From the NCBI RefSeq assembly GCF_039909015.1, contig NZ_CP150919.1, positions 4,502,501-4,566,500 on the forward strand: 64,000 bases of DNA, written 5' to 3'. Origin of the DNA: Pseudomonas grandcourensis (lineage in GTDB: Bacteria; Pseudomonadota; Gammaproteobacteria; Pseudomonadales; Pseudomonadaceae). Position 1 is the first letter of the stretch. Each line of letters starts with the position of its first letter. This document shows positions 18,844 through 28,200 of the stretch, in pieces. The translations under genes and the position numbers were made by a program. The notes beneath the pieces were generated by a model, which saw nothing but the letters and a program-made list of their open reading frames with translations, was not told where the DNA came from and did no database searches.

Positions 18844-18863
18844 ATTTATCCGACTGGATAAAT
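18844..18863. promoter_or_regulatory. Perfect inverted repeat, candidate TetR operator
   Basis: ATTTATCC-GACT-GGATAAAT: two perfect 8-base arms around a 4-base centre, in the 300-base gap between the divergent sulfatase and TetR genes. Dyads of this size and place are typical operators of TetR regulators. I did not find the same arms in the other intergenic gaps of the locus. Confidence 0.65.
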
Positions 18864-18951
18864 ATGTCGATTGTCGTGTACATTGTCAACATCTGGAATG
18901 GCGAGTAAAAACGCTTAGCCAAGGTGAACGACCATCAGAAGGAAAGTCGCA

Positions 18952-19572
18952 ATGCACGTGCCTCGGGTTACAAAACAGGACCGAAGCGAGCAGACTCGCG
19001 CACACATCCTGGAAATAGCGCTCGAAGAGTTCTCCTCCCATGGCTTTGAAGCGGTCAGCCTCAGGGACATTGCTGACCAGGCGGGAGTAAATCACGCGAT
19101 GATTCGCTACTACTTCGGCAGCAAGGATGCGCTCTGGAAGGAAAGCGCTACTTACCTGTTCCAACGTCTTCGTGAAGAGTTGCCTCCGCTCGATCTATCC
19201 TCCGGGGATAAAAATCTCGACGACCTCAAGGAATACGTGCGCAACTATGTTCGATACTGCGCACGCCATCCCGAGCACGCGCGGCTGATGGTCCAGGAAT
19301 CCATCACTGGATCCGAGCGTTTGAAGTGGGTCGCGCAAACCTTCATCCGACCAGCCCATGAAAGCACGCTGCAAATGATTACCGATGCCCAGCAAGGGAA
19401 CGGTATTGGCAATATCGATCCCTTGATGCTTCTGTACATGATCGTCTCGGTTGTGCAGATGCCTTATCTGCTGACGGCAGAATTGAAGTACACCCACGGT
19501 CGCGATGCACTGGCACCAGAAGCCATCGAAGCCCACGCCGATGCTGTGATATGGCTCTTTTTTCGGACCTGA
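18952..19572 (+). CDS. TetR/AcrR-family regulator
   Basis: 206 residues. The N-terminal helix-turn-helix is plain: TRAHILEIALEEFSSHGFEA, then VSLRDIADQAGVNHAMIRYYFGSKDALW. The C-terminal ligand-binding domain resembles the TetR_C group that includes RutR-like repressors. It is divergent from the sulfatase/glycosidase locus and next to a strong inverted repeat, so it is the likely local repressor. The start follows AGAAGGAAAG at good spacing. The inducer, perhaps a desulfated aglycone, is unknown. Confidence 0.9.
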   Translation: MHVPRVTKQDRSEQTRAHILEIALEEFSSHGFEAVSLRDIADQAGVNHAMIRYYFGSKDALWKESATYLFQRLREELPPLDLSSGDKNLDDLKEYVRNYVRYCARHPEHARLMVQESITGSERLKWVAQTFIRPAHESTLQMITDAQQGNGIGNIDPLMLLYMIVSVVQMPYLLTAELKYTHGRDALAPEAIEAHADAVIWLFFRT

Positions 19573-19825
19573 ACAGACCCCAAAGTGCCGCTCTGTTTGT
19601 AACCATGCCGTGACGCTTCCAAGGCAATTTTTTACAAGCCGAAAGGTAAGCTGTGATTACGGTCAGTGCGACGCTAGCGCTCGTTTTTAGTGTCGACAGA
19701 GCAAGCGCGCCAATCTACAGGCTGCTGGAGGCCACCGAATGTTAGCAGTAGAGTTTTTCAATAGTGGTAGTAGCTACCACTTCAACTGTGTTTCAACTAT
19801 CAAACAACCATAAGAGGGAAGGATC

Positions 19826-20122
19826 ATGAATATTTCCAAAATTACCGGGGCGATGTTGCTTGTTATGGGACTTTCGCTTCAGTCGATGGCGTTCGCCGAA
19901 AACACGCCAACGTACAGCACAACGACAACGCCAATAAGCGAATTGCTGGATAATCCCAAGACACGTGTGGTGATGGACCGCTATTTCCCTTCCCTGGCAG
20001 ATCATCCGCAAGCGAGTATGTTTCGTGGAATGACTTTAAAAGATATTCAGCCGTTTTCCGACGGACGTATCCAGGATAAGCAGCTCGAAGCGGTTGATCA
20101 TGACTTGGCTAAATTGAAGTAA
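19826..20122 (+). CDS. Small exported protein of unknown function
   Basis: 98 residues. A clear signal peptide (MLLVMGLSLQSMAFA, then ENTP) leaves a mature chain of about 73 residues with no cysteine. The block ISELLDNPKTRVVMDRYFPSLADHP followed by MTLKDIQPFS looks like a short helical module that I have seen at the ends of exported carbohydrate-active enzymes, but I cannot name a family. AGGGAAGGA precedes ATG 19826. It lies 254 bases after the TetR gene in the same direction and may belong to the locus. Confidence 0.7.
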   Translation: MNISKITGAMLLVMGLSLQSMAFAENTPTYSTTTTPISELLDNPKTRVVMDRYFPSLADHPQASMFRGMTLKDIQPFSDGRIQDKQLEAVDHDLAKLK

Positions 20123-20642
20123 TGGATGAGTTTATCCTCATTGCGCCGTCAACTTTGATGCGTGTGTAAACATCCCACTTTCGATGATGTCCCGATTATG
20201 TGGTGCGCCACATAATCGGTGGACGGCACTGACCCAGATGACAACATTGATGCAATGTGCGACGGTAACGGAGCGCCGCGCCTTTATACAAATCAAACTC
20301 ACCGCGCTCAGCTTCGGACTGGTACGACCCTCGACCACAAGCAGTCACCATCCATCTCTCACCTTCACCGCCACCCTTTAAAACGGACTCACGCAGACTA
20401 CAAAATCGGGAGACTCCGAACTATGTTTCCCTTGTGATGTGGGCAGTCACGAGCAGACAAGCAGGTTTGAACCTGGATAACAGAGATTTTCGCTACATAA
20501 CCGACCAAATGCAGGATTTCAACTTATTGAATTTTCTGTTTAAAGAAAGCTGCATGGCTCATAGCCATAGCCATAGCCAATACGCAACAGATTTTTGTAC
20601 TGTCGTTTCGCTTTCTACAACAATAATAAAACGGACTTGCTT
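20123..20642. other. 520-base intergenic region with strong palindrome
   Basis: No credible gene. It holds the 28-base palindrome described separately and, just before estA, three tandem CATAGC units (about 20560-20578). A 30-codon frame beginning at ATG 20554 (MAHSHSHSQ) overlaps the estA start; the His-Ser run is simply the hexamer repeat read in frame, so I do not call it a gene. Confidence 0.5.
20192..20219. repeat. 28-base perfect palindrome (12-base arms)
   Basis: CCGATTATGTGG-TGCG-CCACATAATCGG. It starts 70 bases after the small exported gene. No T-run follows on either strand, so it is a weak terminator candidate; it may instead be a recombination or element-end sequence. Confidence 0.6.
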
Positions 20643-22553
20643 ATGATCAAAAAGACGTTGTTCGTACCGCTCACCAGCGGTCTTTTGTCTCTGGCTTGTG
20701 TTCAAGCGATCGCAGATCCTTCTCCCTATTCCAATTTTGTCGTGTTCGGTGACAGCCTCAGCAGTTCCGGGCAGATCGTCGATCCCGGCGGTTCCGCAGG
20801 AGCGACTTATCGCGCTACCAACCGCACGGGCCCGGTCTACCTGGATGGTAGTGGGGAAGAGTACTCCGCCGTCGCCCCGCAAATATTGGGAGCCAAACTG
20901 GGGTTCTCGGACGATCAGCTCGCTGGCTCGACTTCGGCCACCCGCGGCAGCGAAGGTCTGCCTGATGGTAACAACTGGGCGGTCGGCGGTTATCGCACCG
21001 ACCAGATTCTCGATTCGATTACCACTACCTCGACCGCCGGCGACCGTAGCCGCCCCGGTTATCTGGCGTCCAACAACTTTCGCGCCGACCCGCACGCCCT
21101 CTACTATCTGACGGGGGGCGCCAACGACTTCTATCAGGGCGGTGCCACCAGTCTCGATCAAGCCGACGCAGCGGCCGACCGCCTGGTCGACAGCGTGCAA
21201 GCTCTGCAACAGGTAGGTGCACGCTACATCATTGTCTGGCTGCTACCGGATCTCAGCCTGACTCCGTTGATCAACGGCAGTCCGCTGCAGGCGTTCACCT
21301 CGCAGCTCAGCAACCGATTCAACACCGAGCTGGTTCGGCAGTTGCGGACGGTCGATGCCGAAGTCATCCCGCTCAACATTCCGGCGCTCTTGAAGGAGGG
21401 CTTTTCCAATCCGGCACAATTCGGCCTGGCGACCGACCAGAACCTCATGGCCACCTGTTTCAGCGGCAAAGGCTGCATGGAAAACGCCCGCTATGGCATT
21501 CACAGCGCCACGCCGGACCCGACCAAGCTGATCTACAACGACTCCGTGCATCCCACCGAAGCCGGGCAGCGCCTGATTGCCGATTACGCGTATTCCCTGC
21601 TGGCTGCGCCGTGGGAGCTGACCCTGCTGCCGGAAATGGCCCAGGGCACCGTGCGCGCGCACCAGGATGAATTGCGCAATCAGTGGCTGGCCGATTGGGA
21701 AAACTGGCAAGGTGTCGGCCAATGGCGAGCCATTGTTTCCGGCGGCGGACAGCATCAGGACTTTGACGGTCAGGACAGCGTGGCAAGCGCCGATGGCAAC
21801 GGAGCCAACGTGAACATCGGTGGCAGCTATCGTCTTGACGATGCCTGGCGTGTTGGTCTGGTGGCGGGTTTCTATAACCAGAAACTCGAAGCCGGCAACA
21901 ATGACTCCGACTACAAGCTCAACACTTACCTGGGCACGGCATTCGCCCAGTATCAGCAAAACCGGGTGTGGGCCGATGCGGCGTTGACGGCCGGGCATCT
22001 GGATTACGACAGCCTCAAGCGTAAATTCCAGCTGGGCGTCAACGAACGCGGCGAAAAAGGCGATACCAGCGGCTACGTCGAAGCCTTCAGCGCACGCGTG
22101 GGTTACGACATTGCGCAACAAGCCAGCAGCCCCTGGCACCTGTCGCCGTTTGTCAGCGCCGACTTCTCCAAGGTACAAGTCGATGGCTACTCGGAGGACG
22201 GAAACAATTCCACGGCGCTGACCTTTGCCGATCAGGAGCGTATTTCCCGGCGCCTGGGCGCTGGCCTGCAGGGCAAATACCAGATCACCCCGCAAACCCA
22301 GGTGTTCGGCGAAGCGGCAATCGAGCGCGAGTACAACGACGACACCCAGGATGTAGACATCAACCTCAACAGCCTGCCGAACAACCAGTTCACGCTGGAA
22401 GGCTACACCCCGCAAAGTCACTTGCAACGTGTCAACCTGGGGGTGAGCCACAACCTCACCAAGGACCTGGCACTGCGCGCCAGCTACAACATCCGCAAGG
22501 ACGACGACTTCACCCAACAAGGTATCAATGTCGGAGTCAGCCTCGACTTCTAA
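20643..22553 (+). CDS. estA: EstA autotransporter GDSL esterase
   Basis: 636 residues from ATG 20643. A signal peptide ([15 protein letters not shown]) precedes a GDSL passenger: [14 protein letters not shown] carries the catalytic Ser38, and [10 protein letters not shown] the Asp300/His303 pair. The last ~270 residues form the autotransporter beta-barrel ([14 protein letters not shown] onward) ending in VGVSLDF, the usual terminal Phe. EstA stays anchored in the outer membrane with the esterase outside; in P. aeruginosa it affects rhamnolipid production and motility. It may be core rather than part of the adjacent sulfatase locus. The 521-codon frame opposite it is a shadow. Confidence 0.95.
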   Translation: MIKKTLFVPLTSGLLSLACVQAIADPSPYSNFVVFGDSLSSSGQIVDPGGSAGATYRATNRTGPVYLDGSGEEYSAVAPQILGAKLGFSDDQLAGSTSATRGSEGLPDGNNWAVGGYRTDQILDSITTTSTAGDRSRPGYLASNNFRADPHALYYLTGGANDFYQGGATSLDQADAAADRLVDSVQALQQVGARYIIVWLLPDLSLTPLINGSPLQAFTSQLSNRFNTELVRQLRTVDAEVIPLNIPALLKEGFSNPAQFGLATDQNLMATCFSGKGCMENARYGIHSATPDPTKLIYNDSVHPTEAGQRLIADYAYSLLAAPWELTLLPEMAQGTVRAHQDELRNQWLADWENWQGVGQWRAIVSGGGQHQDFDGQDSVASADGNGANVNIGGSYRLDDAWRVGLVAGFYNQKLEAGNNDSDYKLNTYLGTAFAQYQQNRVWADAALTAGHLDYDSLKRKFQLGVNERGEKGDTSGYVEAFSARVGYDIAQQASSPWHLSPFVSADFSKVQVDGYSEDGNNSTALTFADQERISRRLGAGLQGKYQITPQTQVFGEAAIEREYNDDTQDVDINLNSLPNNQFTLEGYTPQSHLQRVNLGVSHNLTKDLALRASYNIRKDDDFTQQGINVGVSLDF

Positions 22554-22567
22554 ACCGCAAAATCGAG

Positions 22568-22596
22568 GAGGAGGCGGATTTACATCCGCCGTCCTC
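22568..22596 (+). terminator. Hairpin after estA
   Basis: GAGGA-GGCGGAT / ATCCGCC-g-TCCTC stem, loop TTAC, 15 bases past the estA stop. No T-run follows, so it is a weak intrinsic terminator. Confidence 0.5.
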
Positions 22597-22878
22597 TCAC
22601 ATATATGGACGCCCCCCGTTTGCCGAGCTTTCAATTCGTGACAACACAGACGGGGTTGAGATTGCAGCCATACATCCGGACTTTGAATGAGGCTCTGCCT
22701 CTGTCCCTGATGGAATTCGCTGATCGGGCTCTTATCACCACCACGCGCTCGAAGCGCCTGTGAGAGGGCAGAGTTACCCGATCCCGGTCCGACCTGTCTT
22801 GCCATCACGTCATGATTGCCTGGGCAACCTTGGAAGTACTCCTTTCTAACGCATCATCGCTTGACTCCACCGGTCTGG

Positions 22879-23162
22879 TTACGCGCCTGCGACAGCAGGG
22901 GTGTAACCAGACCGGAATCTGCGGTCGTGGGCCAGCAGCGCCCAAGCAATCCGGGCATTCTTGTTGGCCTGCGCAATGACTGCCACATTCGTGTTACGAC
23001 GCGTCAATAAACCCTTCAGCCAATCCGATGAGGGGTCGGCTTTACCTTCGGCGTAACGAACCACCGCTCGCGCACCGTGAACCAGCAATGTGCGCAAATA
23101 GCTATCGCCTCACTTGCTGATACCTAACAGCATGGACTTGCCTCCGCTCGAATGCTGTCGCG
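22879..23162 (-). pseudogene. IS110-family transposase, C-terminal remnant
   Basis: Reading the minus strand from about 23162 gives RQHSSGGKSMLLGISK, then an in-frame TGA, then GDSYLRTLLVHGARAVVR and NVAVIAQANKNARIAWALLA. That is the conserved C-terminal transposase_20 region of IS110/IS116/IS902 elements, where the stop replaces an Arg codon. Everything N-terminal of RQHSS is missing and joins a relaxase fragment on the other strand. It is inactive. Confidence 0.85.
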
Positions 23163-23731
23163 GCGGTGAAGCTATCGAGTCGGCCCTGGATCAGCCACAA
23201 GCAACTTCGGCCCAGGAAACGCCAGAGCCCTTACCTCCGAACCATGACTTCGACTATCTCGATGACTTGATGGATATGTTGCAAGAGACGGTTGAGCACG
23301 AGGATGAGTCGAGCGCTCAAGGACTGAAATCCTCAACTGCGTCACCCCGCGAGGCACCAGGGCTGGCCTTTGTCGACTGGCTACGCGAGGGGATTCAAAG
23401 CCATCGCCTGCTCGTCAACGACTGTAAGGCAAAGATTCACACAGTCGACGGCACGTTCTACCTGGTCACACCCGGCATTTTCCAGCGCTACGCTTCGGAG
23501 CACCCTGAGCTATCTGCAGGTGACGACAAGACCGATGCATGGCGGCGCACTCAACGTCACTTTGAGCACTTAGGCGTACATCTCAAACGACCAAACGGGC
23601 AGAACATATGGACTTGCACAGTGCAGGGCCCCCGCCGGAGGGCTTCCCTCAATGGCTACATGTTGCAAAATGCTGAAACTCTTCTGAGCCCTGTCCCTAC
23701 TGACAATCCTTTCCTCAATCTTACTTCTTAG
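23163..23731 (+). pseudogene. MobH-type (TraI) relaxase, C-terminal remnant
   Basis: The plus frame from 23163 to stop 23731 contains FVDWLREGIQSHRLLVNDCK, then AKIHTVDGTFYLVTPGIFQRYASEHPE and RPNGQNIWTCTVQGPR. This is the C-terminal domain of the TraI_2/MobH relaxases of large integrative and conjugative elements (the SXT, pKLC102 and PFGI-1 kinds). The N-terminal HD-like relaxase domain is gone and the left edge abuts the IS110 fragment. The open frame continues into 23114, but those first codons are antisense IS110 sequence. It is a relic of a conjugative element. Confidence 0.82.
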
Positions 23732-23763
23732 CATCGCAAGGGCAGCCCCATGCGCGCGTGGAG

Positions 23764-24210
23764 TGCCAGCGAAATAGTTCGCTGCCCCGAAAACGACCGT
23801 GTCGTTTTTTGGAAAACGGCGAGTGGTTAGGGACTTCATCTTCCAGGCTTAACCGGCAGAACCAGCGATACGCCAGGCTCAAATGGACCTCTTCGCACGA
23901 CCGACGCTCTGAGCGAATGCCGTAGCAATAGCCCACGATTAGCATGCGGATCATCAGCTCAGGATCAATCGACGGACGCCCAATCGGGCTGTAAAAATCG
24001 GCGAAGGAATGGCGCAAGTCGCTCAGATCGAGACACCGATCAATGCTGCGCAGAAGGTGATTGGCGGGGATGTGCTCTTCAAGGTTGAACGAGTAAAACA
24101 GCCGTTCCTGCCCACTCGATAACTGTCCCATCATGCTGCGTGCTTCCCTGCTGGCCAATGTAGAGATTTTGCCGCTAGCCAGACAGGGGAGCTACTTTTT
24201 CAACAGAATC
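23764..24210 (-). mobile_element. Truncated IS1182-type element, right end
   Basis: The minus frame starting at 24158 encodes about 130 residues nearly identical to the N-terminus of the intact transposase at 35917-37314 (MGQLSSGQERLFYSFNLE, GRPSIDPELMIRMLIVGYCY), then diverges near 23764. The terminal repeat GATTCTGTTGAAAAAGT lies at 24194-24210. Only the 5' third of the transposase survives, so this copy cannot move alone, though its single end might still be recognised. Confidence 0.85.
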
Positions 24211-24252
24211 GGTCGATTGCAGTCCTTCGCGACAGGCAAAAAACGGCCCAGA

Positions 24253-24330
24253 GTGTGTAAAAACGCCTCCGCGAACCCTTGCTATGATTTCTGAGGATTT
24301 CATCGCAGGGATCGCCCATGAAGCGCTTTA
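24253..24330 (+). mobile_element. Left-end fragment of another insertion sequence
   Basis: GTGTGTAAAAACGCC, then a short leader and ATGAAGCGCTTT (24318-24329, Met-Lys-Arg-Phe) resemble the start of a transposase reading frame common in Pseudomonas insertion sequences. Homology stops at about 24330, where it meets the HNH gene. Recognition is by memory of the pattern, so the family stays open. Confidence 0.4.
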
Positions 24331-24968
24331 GGCGGATCCGCCCGCAACGTCTTACGGTCAGCGGCGTTTTGCAGATGACAATCCTTACACACGGCTTGTA
24401 GCGTCGCGCTCTGATGCGCCTGTAGCGTGTAGGCGAGAGCGGAGTTGTCTACAGGTAATGTGAAAGGTTGGTCGCTCCACCAATCGAAACCACGAAATGC
24501 GTTGCGAAACTCAGACGTCGTCATAAACTGCATCGCCTGACGGGCTATCGATTGGAATTCGGGATTCACATGATCCACTTCGGTAGAGGGAAGAACGCCA
24601 CAACGCTCACAGATCGGAAATGCAAGCCTTCGAGCGGATAAAAAGGGCGCTGATGCCAGGCGCAGTGCAGATTGAATCCAGTCGTTTTGATCCCTTGGAT
24701 CTAAGCACTGAGACCAAGACACCTTATGCCATCTACTTGGATCAAACAGACCATAAAAGTCATAGCCGCCACCAGGTCGATACAGCATGCGGAATTGGCT
24801 CGGCCGCAGATCGTGGACAGAGCAGTAGTAGTGTTTTTCGGCGATAAGGTCTGAGATCAAGTCGTCTTGAAAGACCTCCTCAAGCTCCCGCTCTTTCAGT
24901 CGTAACCGGATACAGGCTCGTAACTGAGCCTTGGTCATCCCTGCAAAAAAAGCTGCGCCTCGTGGCAT
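24300..24968 (-). CDS. HNH-like endonuclease protein, 3' end altered by IS
   Basis: 222 residues, AAGGAG upstream of ATG 24968. An HNH/zinc layout is visible: Cys120-x2-Cys123, then Asp132-His133 in EVDHVNPEF, then CKDCHLQNA with Cys194, Cys197 and His198. The middle Asp-His and final His would form the metal-binding nuclease site; the four cysteines would bind structural zinc. The N-terminal ~100 residues are not recognisable. The last nine residues (KALHGRSLR) are read antisense from an insertion-sequence end, so the original C-terminus has been lost. It diverges from the helicase-nuclease gene across a 251-base gap and may be its partner. Confidence 0.7.
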   Translation of the reverse strand: MPRGAAFFAGMTKAQLRACIRLRLKERELEEVFQDDLISDLIAEKHYYCSVHDLRPSQFRMLYRPGGGYDFYGLFDPSRWHKVSWSQCLDPRDQNDWIQSALRLASAPFLSARRLAFPICERCGVLPSTEVDHVNPEFQSIARQAMQFMTTSEFRNAFRGFDWWSDQPFTLPVDNSALAYTLQAHQSATLQAVCKDCHLQNAADRKTLRADPPKALHGRSLR

Positions 24969-25219
24969 GCTCTTGTCTCCTTACCATGATGGCCCACTGT
25001 ACTTTGACGCACTTGTGACGGCTTAGTAAAGACCGTTTCCGGTTAGCTGCTTGCGGTCTCGATATGTCGGGCGGTAGCGGAAACGCAAGTGTGTTGGCGC
25101 GGTCGAGCCAGAGCCAGTATTGTGACGCCCATCTCATTGTCATTTTTTGGATTGCTCTCGATACCGATTTCACGGGGTTTCGAGCAGCGAAGTCCAGTGT
25201 TCGTTTTTAGGGGAATCTA

Positions 25220-28200
25220 ATGGAAGCTCTGGGGCAGCAACTTCGGCCGGTCGCCACGCGGATCAGTCAGTACTTCCGCGACTTTTTAGACTCGGATTTC
25301 AAGCGTCAACAAGCTCCGCGCCGCCGAATCGTGCTGACCACCGACACCGGATTCAGATCGGGGATGCGTACCTCGCCCTACCCCTCCTTGGATCGCGACC
25401 TATGGAATCTATTGGGGCGTCCATCTAGCGAGGACCTGTCACTGACGATCGACCCACGGCGTTATACGCGTCCGATCAGTGATGTGCTTCGCAAAGTGAT
25501 CCACGAGCAAGTAAACGCCATCCCTGCTTCATCCCTACAAACTGTACATACTTCGGTGGAGGAACTAGCCGCAGAGTCCTACGCAAAAGCGATAGAAGAC
25601 CCGGAGTTGTGGGTGGAGTCAGTCCAAAACCACTTGGGCAGCAAAGTCGCCGAGCACATCATCAAGCCCCTGATTGCTCACCTGGATGGTCCACTGCGCA
25701 ATCAGGCGTACTGGGTAATGGACTCATTATTCGCCGCGGAGAAGGACCTCGTTGATCGTGTCTGCGGTGACCTATCCCGAGTCCTCCCAGAGCTGCTGGC
25801 CAAGCTGCTCGCCACCCAGGACTCAGCCCCGCTCAAGGAGGCGATCCCACAGTTCCTGACTCTTGAAGGAACTCGTCAGGCGCTGATGGTGTTCTTTGAA
25901 GGGTTTGTGGCGGCTGACGCCTACCACGAATTCCGCGATCTTGAGACCTATGTTGCCACCAGCGACGGGATGCAGCTCTACCTATACATCGGTGCAGTGA
26001 AGTACGGTGGAAACCAATACCCACTCTTCTTTCTTCCCATTGAGGTACAGAGGGAGGAAAAGGGGGCCGGCTTTAAGTTAAAGCTGCTTAACCAGCTTTA
26101 TACCAACCGCAAGGCTATCGACTTTATTCTGCAGGAGCTGGCTGCTGGGCTTGAACGCGCATGGGTTTCTCCGATCCCCGAACGAATCCATTACATCAAA
26201 CCCGAGCAGTCCATATACGAAGAGGCCCGCGTCCTGTTCCAGCGCGTAGCCAATGCCTTGGACCTCGGTGGCAAGATCAGCCTCTCCTCCTCTGCTACCG
26301 ATACCTCGACAATTGCGGTTGGGCTGTCCAGCTCTCTGTCCCTGGCTGCGTATGAACGTTCGGACGAGGCATTGCTCAACGACTACGAAGAGATCCTCGA
26401 AGCACTTAAGCATGGCGGATCGGCCGTGGTTGAACTGTTCGAGGGCATCGTTGGTGGTGTACTGCGCGAGAACCCCAAGTCCATCGCTGCTGCTGTGGAG
26501 ACCACCTGGGATGCGCTTCCGATGGTGGATCGAATGGTCTTCGACTCACCGATCCCCCTGAACGAAGAGCAACGCAAAGTATTGATTGCCGTGCGACAGC
26601 CTGAAGGAAAGATCGTTGTTGTCTCCGGCCCTCCAGGTACCGGCAAGAGCCATACGATCACAGCAATCGCCGCCGATTGCGCCTTTAATCAGCGCTCCTG
26701 TCTGGTGTTATCGGATAAGACCGAAGCGCTGGATGTGGTCTACGACAAACTGTCGGAAGCCATGTCACGCGTACGCCACGATCGTGATTTCCCGAATCCG
26801 ATACTGCGGCTCGGCCAGCAAGCCCATAACTTCCGCAAACTGACCTCGAATCAGGCTGTGACCCAGATCGGGGCCTACGCCAAGGCAATGAAGGCGAATC
26901 AGCCCCGGCTCGAAGAGGAGCGAAAAAGTCGGTCGGAGAACCTGAAGGAACAGATCAAGCTGACTGTGGCGACATTAGGCGCCATCGAAATGACCAGCGT
27001 ACAAGCAATGCTCAAAGACGAAACCGAGCTCGCTGAGCTTGCCCCGTCAGTACTGGAAGTGTTGAAACGCGCAAGTGGAGCCGGTCTGATTTCAGAGCTC
27101 GAGAGCATCACCGAGCACCTAACGGGGGTGGAACAGTATCTTCTTGAGGTCTTCTCGGAGGGAGACTTTAACCCACAAAGCCTTTGGAACAGAACGCGAA
27201 GGGATGCATTACTGGCAGCCTTCACTCAGGAACATTCTGACGCCCCATGGGATCTGTTCGAGTCGATGTCGTCCTCCCAACTGCGCACGCTTGGCGGACT
27301 TCTAGTCAGCTATGGTCAACTGAAGATGCCTCTGTTCGGTTACCTGTTCCGTGGCGCACAGGTGCGCGAAGTTGAACGTCAGCTTAATGCCCTACCCGTC
27401 AGCAGCCCCTTGCAGCTCAAGCAACGGCAAGCAATGTTATCCAACCTCGTTGAGGCGGCAAATAAGCTCCGATTGAAGCTTCAGAGCGAAGATCTAGAAG
27501 ACGAATTCGAGGGTTGTTATCGGCTGCTTACCCGAGGAAAAACGCCAAAACTCAACGCAGGCAATGCGGCAAAAGCCATGGCCATTCTGCGTCGTGTCGA
27601 TACCAAAATAGTGGATGTACTGCTTGAGCAACCAAAGGATGATGCCCGTCTCTGGCCCCTGTCCGTTCGGTTCCTGCACGGCTGGCTGCGCACTCGGGAG
27701 GCCTTCGCATCGGCGCCCCAGTATGATTATGCCGGCACCAAGACCCAGCTCGAGCGCCTCAACACCTCGGTCATGAACGCACACGTAGACACTCGCCTAC
27801 TGAGTTTCATGGAGAATTACCGCTCAGACGCACGGGCGCTAGCTGGCGTAATCGCTAACCGACAAAAATTTCCAGAAGACAAGTTCACGCACGTACGCGA
27901 GAGCTTCCCGGTCATCATCGCCAGTATTCGCGAGTTTGGTGAATACATGCCATTGGCCCCTGACATGTTCGACGTGGTGGTCATCGACGAGGCCTCACAG
28001 GTCTCAGTCGCCCAAGCATTACCGGCGCTACTACGCGCGAAGAAGGTCGTCGTGCTGGGCGATGACAAACAATTTTCAAACGTGAAATCGGCGAATGCCA
28101 GCATTGAGCAGAATGATAAGTACCGCAATGAGCTGAAAAACTATTTCACGACCCACGTCAGCGGCGCAGCCGACGCCCTACAGCGGCTGTCCATGTTCGA

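Noticed and set aside
20434..20646. Histidine-rich small peptide before estA
   Set aside because: His-Ser run is a hexanucleotide repeat read in frame; no ribosome site, and it overlaps the estA start.
21243..22808. 521-codon frame opposite estA
   Set aside because: Antisense shadow of a clear GDSL autotransporter; residue pattern has no domain and follows the codon bias of estA.
23114..23731. 205-codon novel protein
   Set aside because: The frame is a chimera of antisense IS110 codons and a relaxase tail, not an intact gene.
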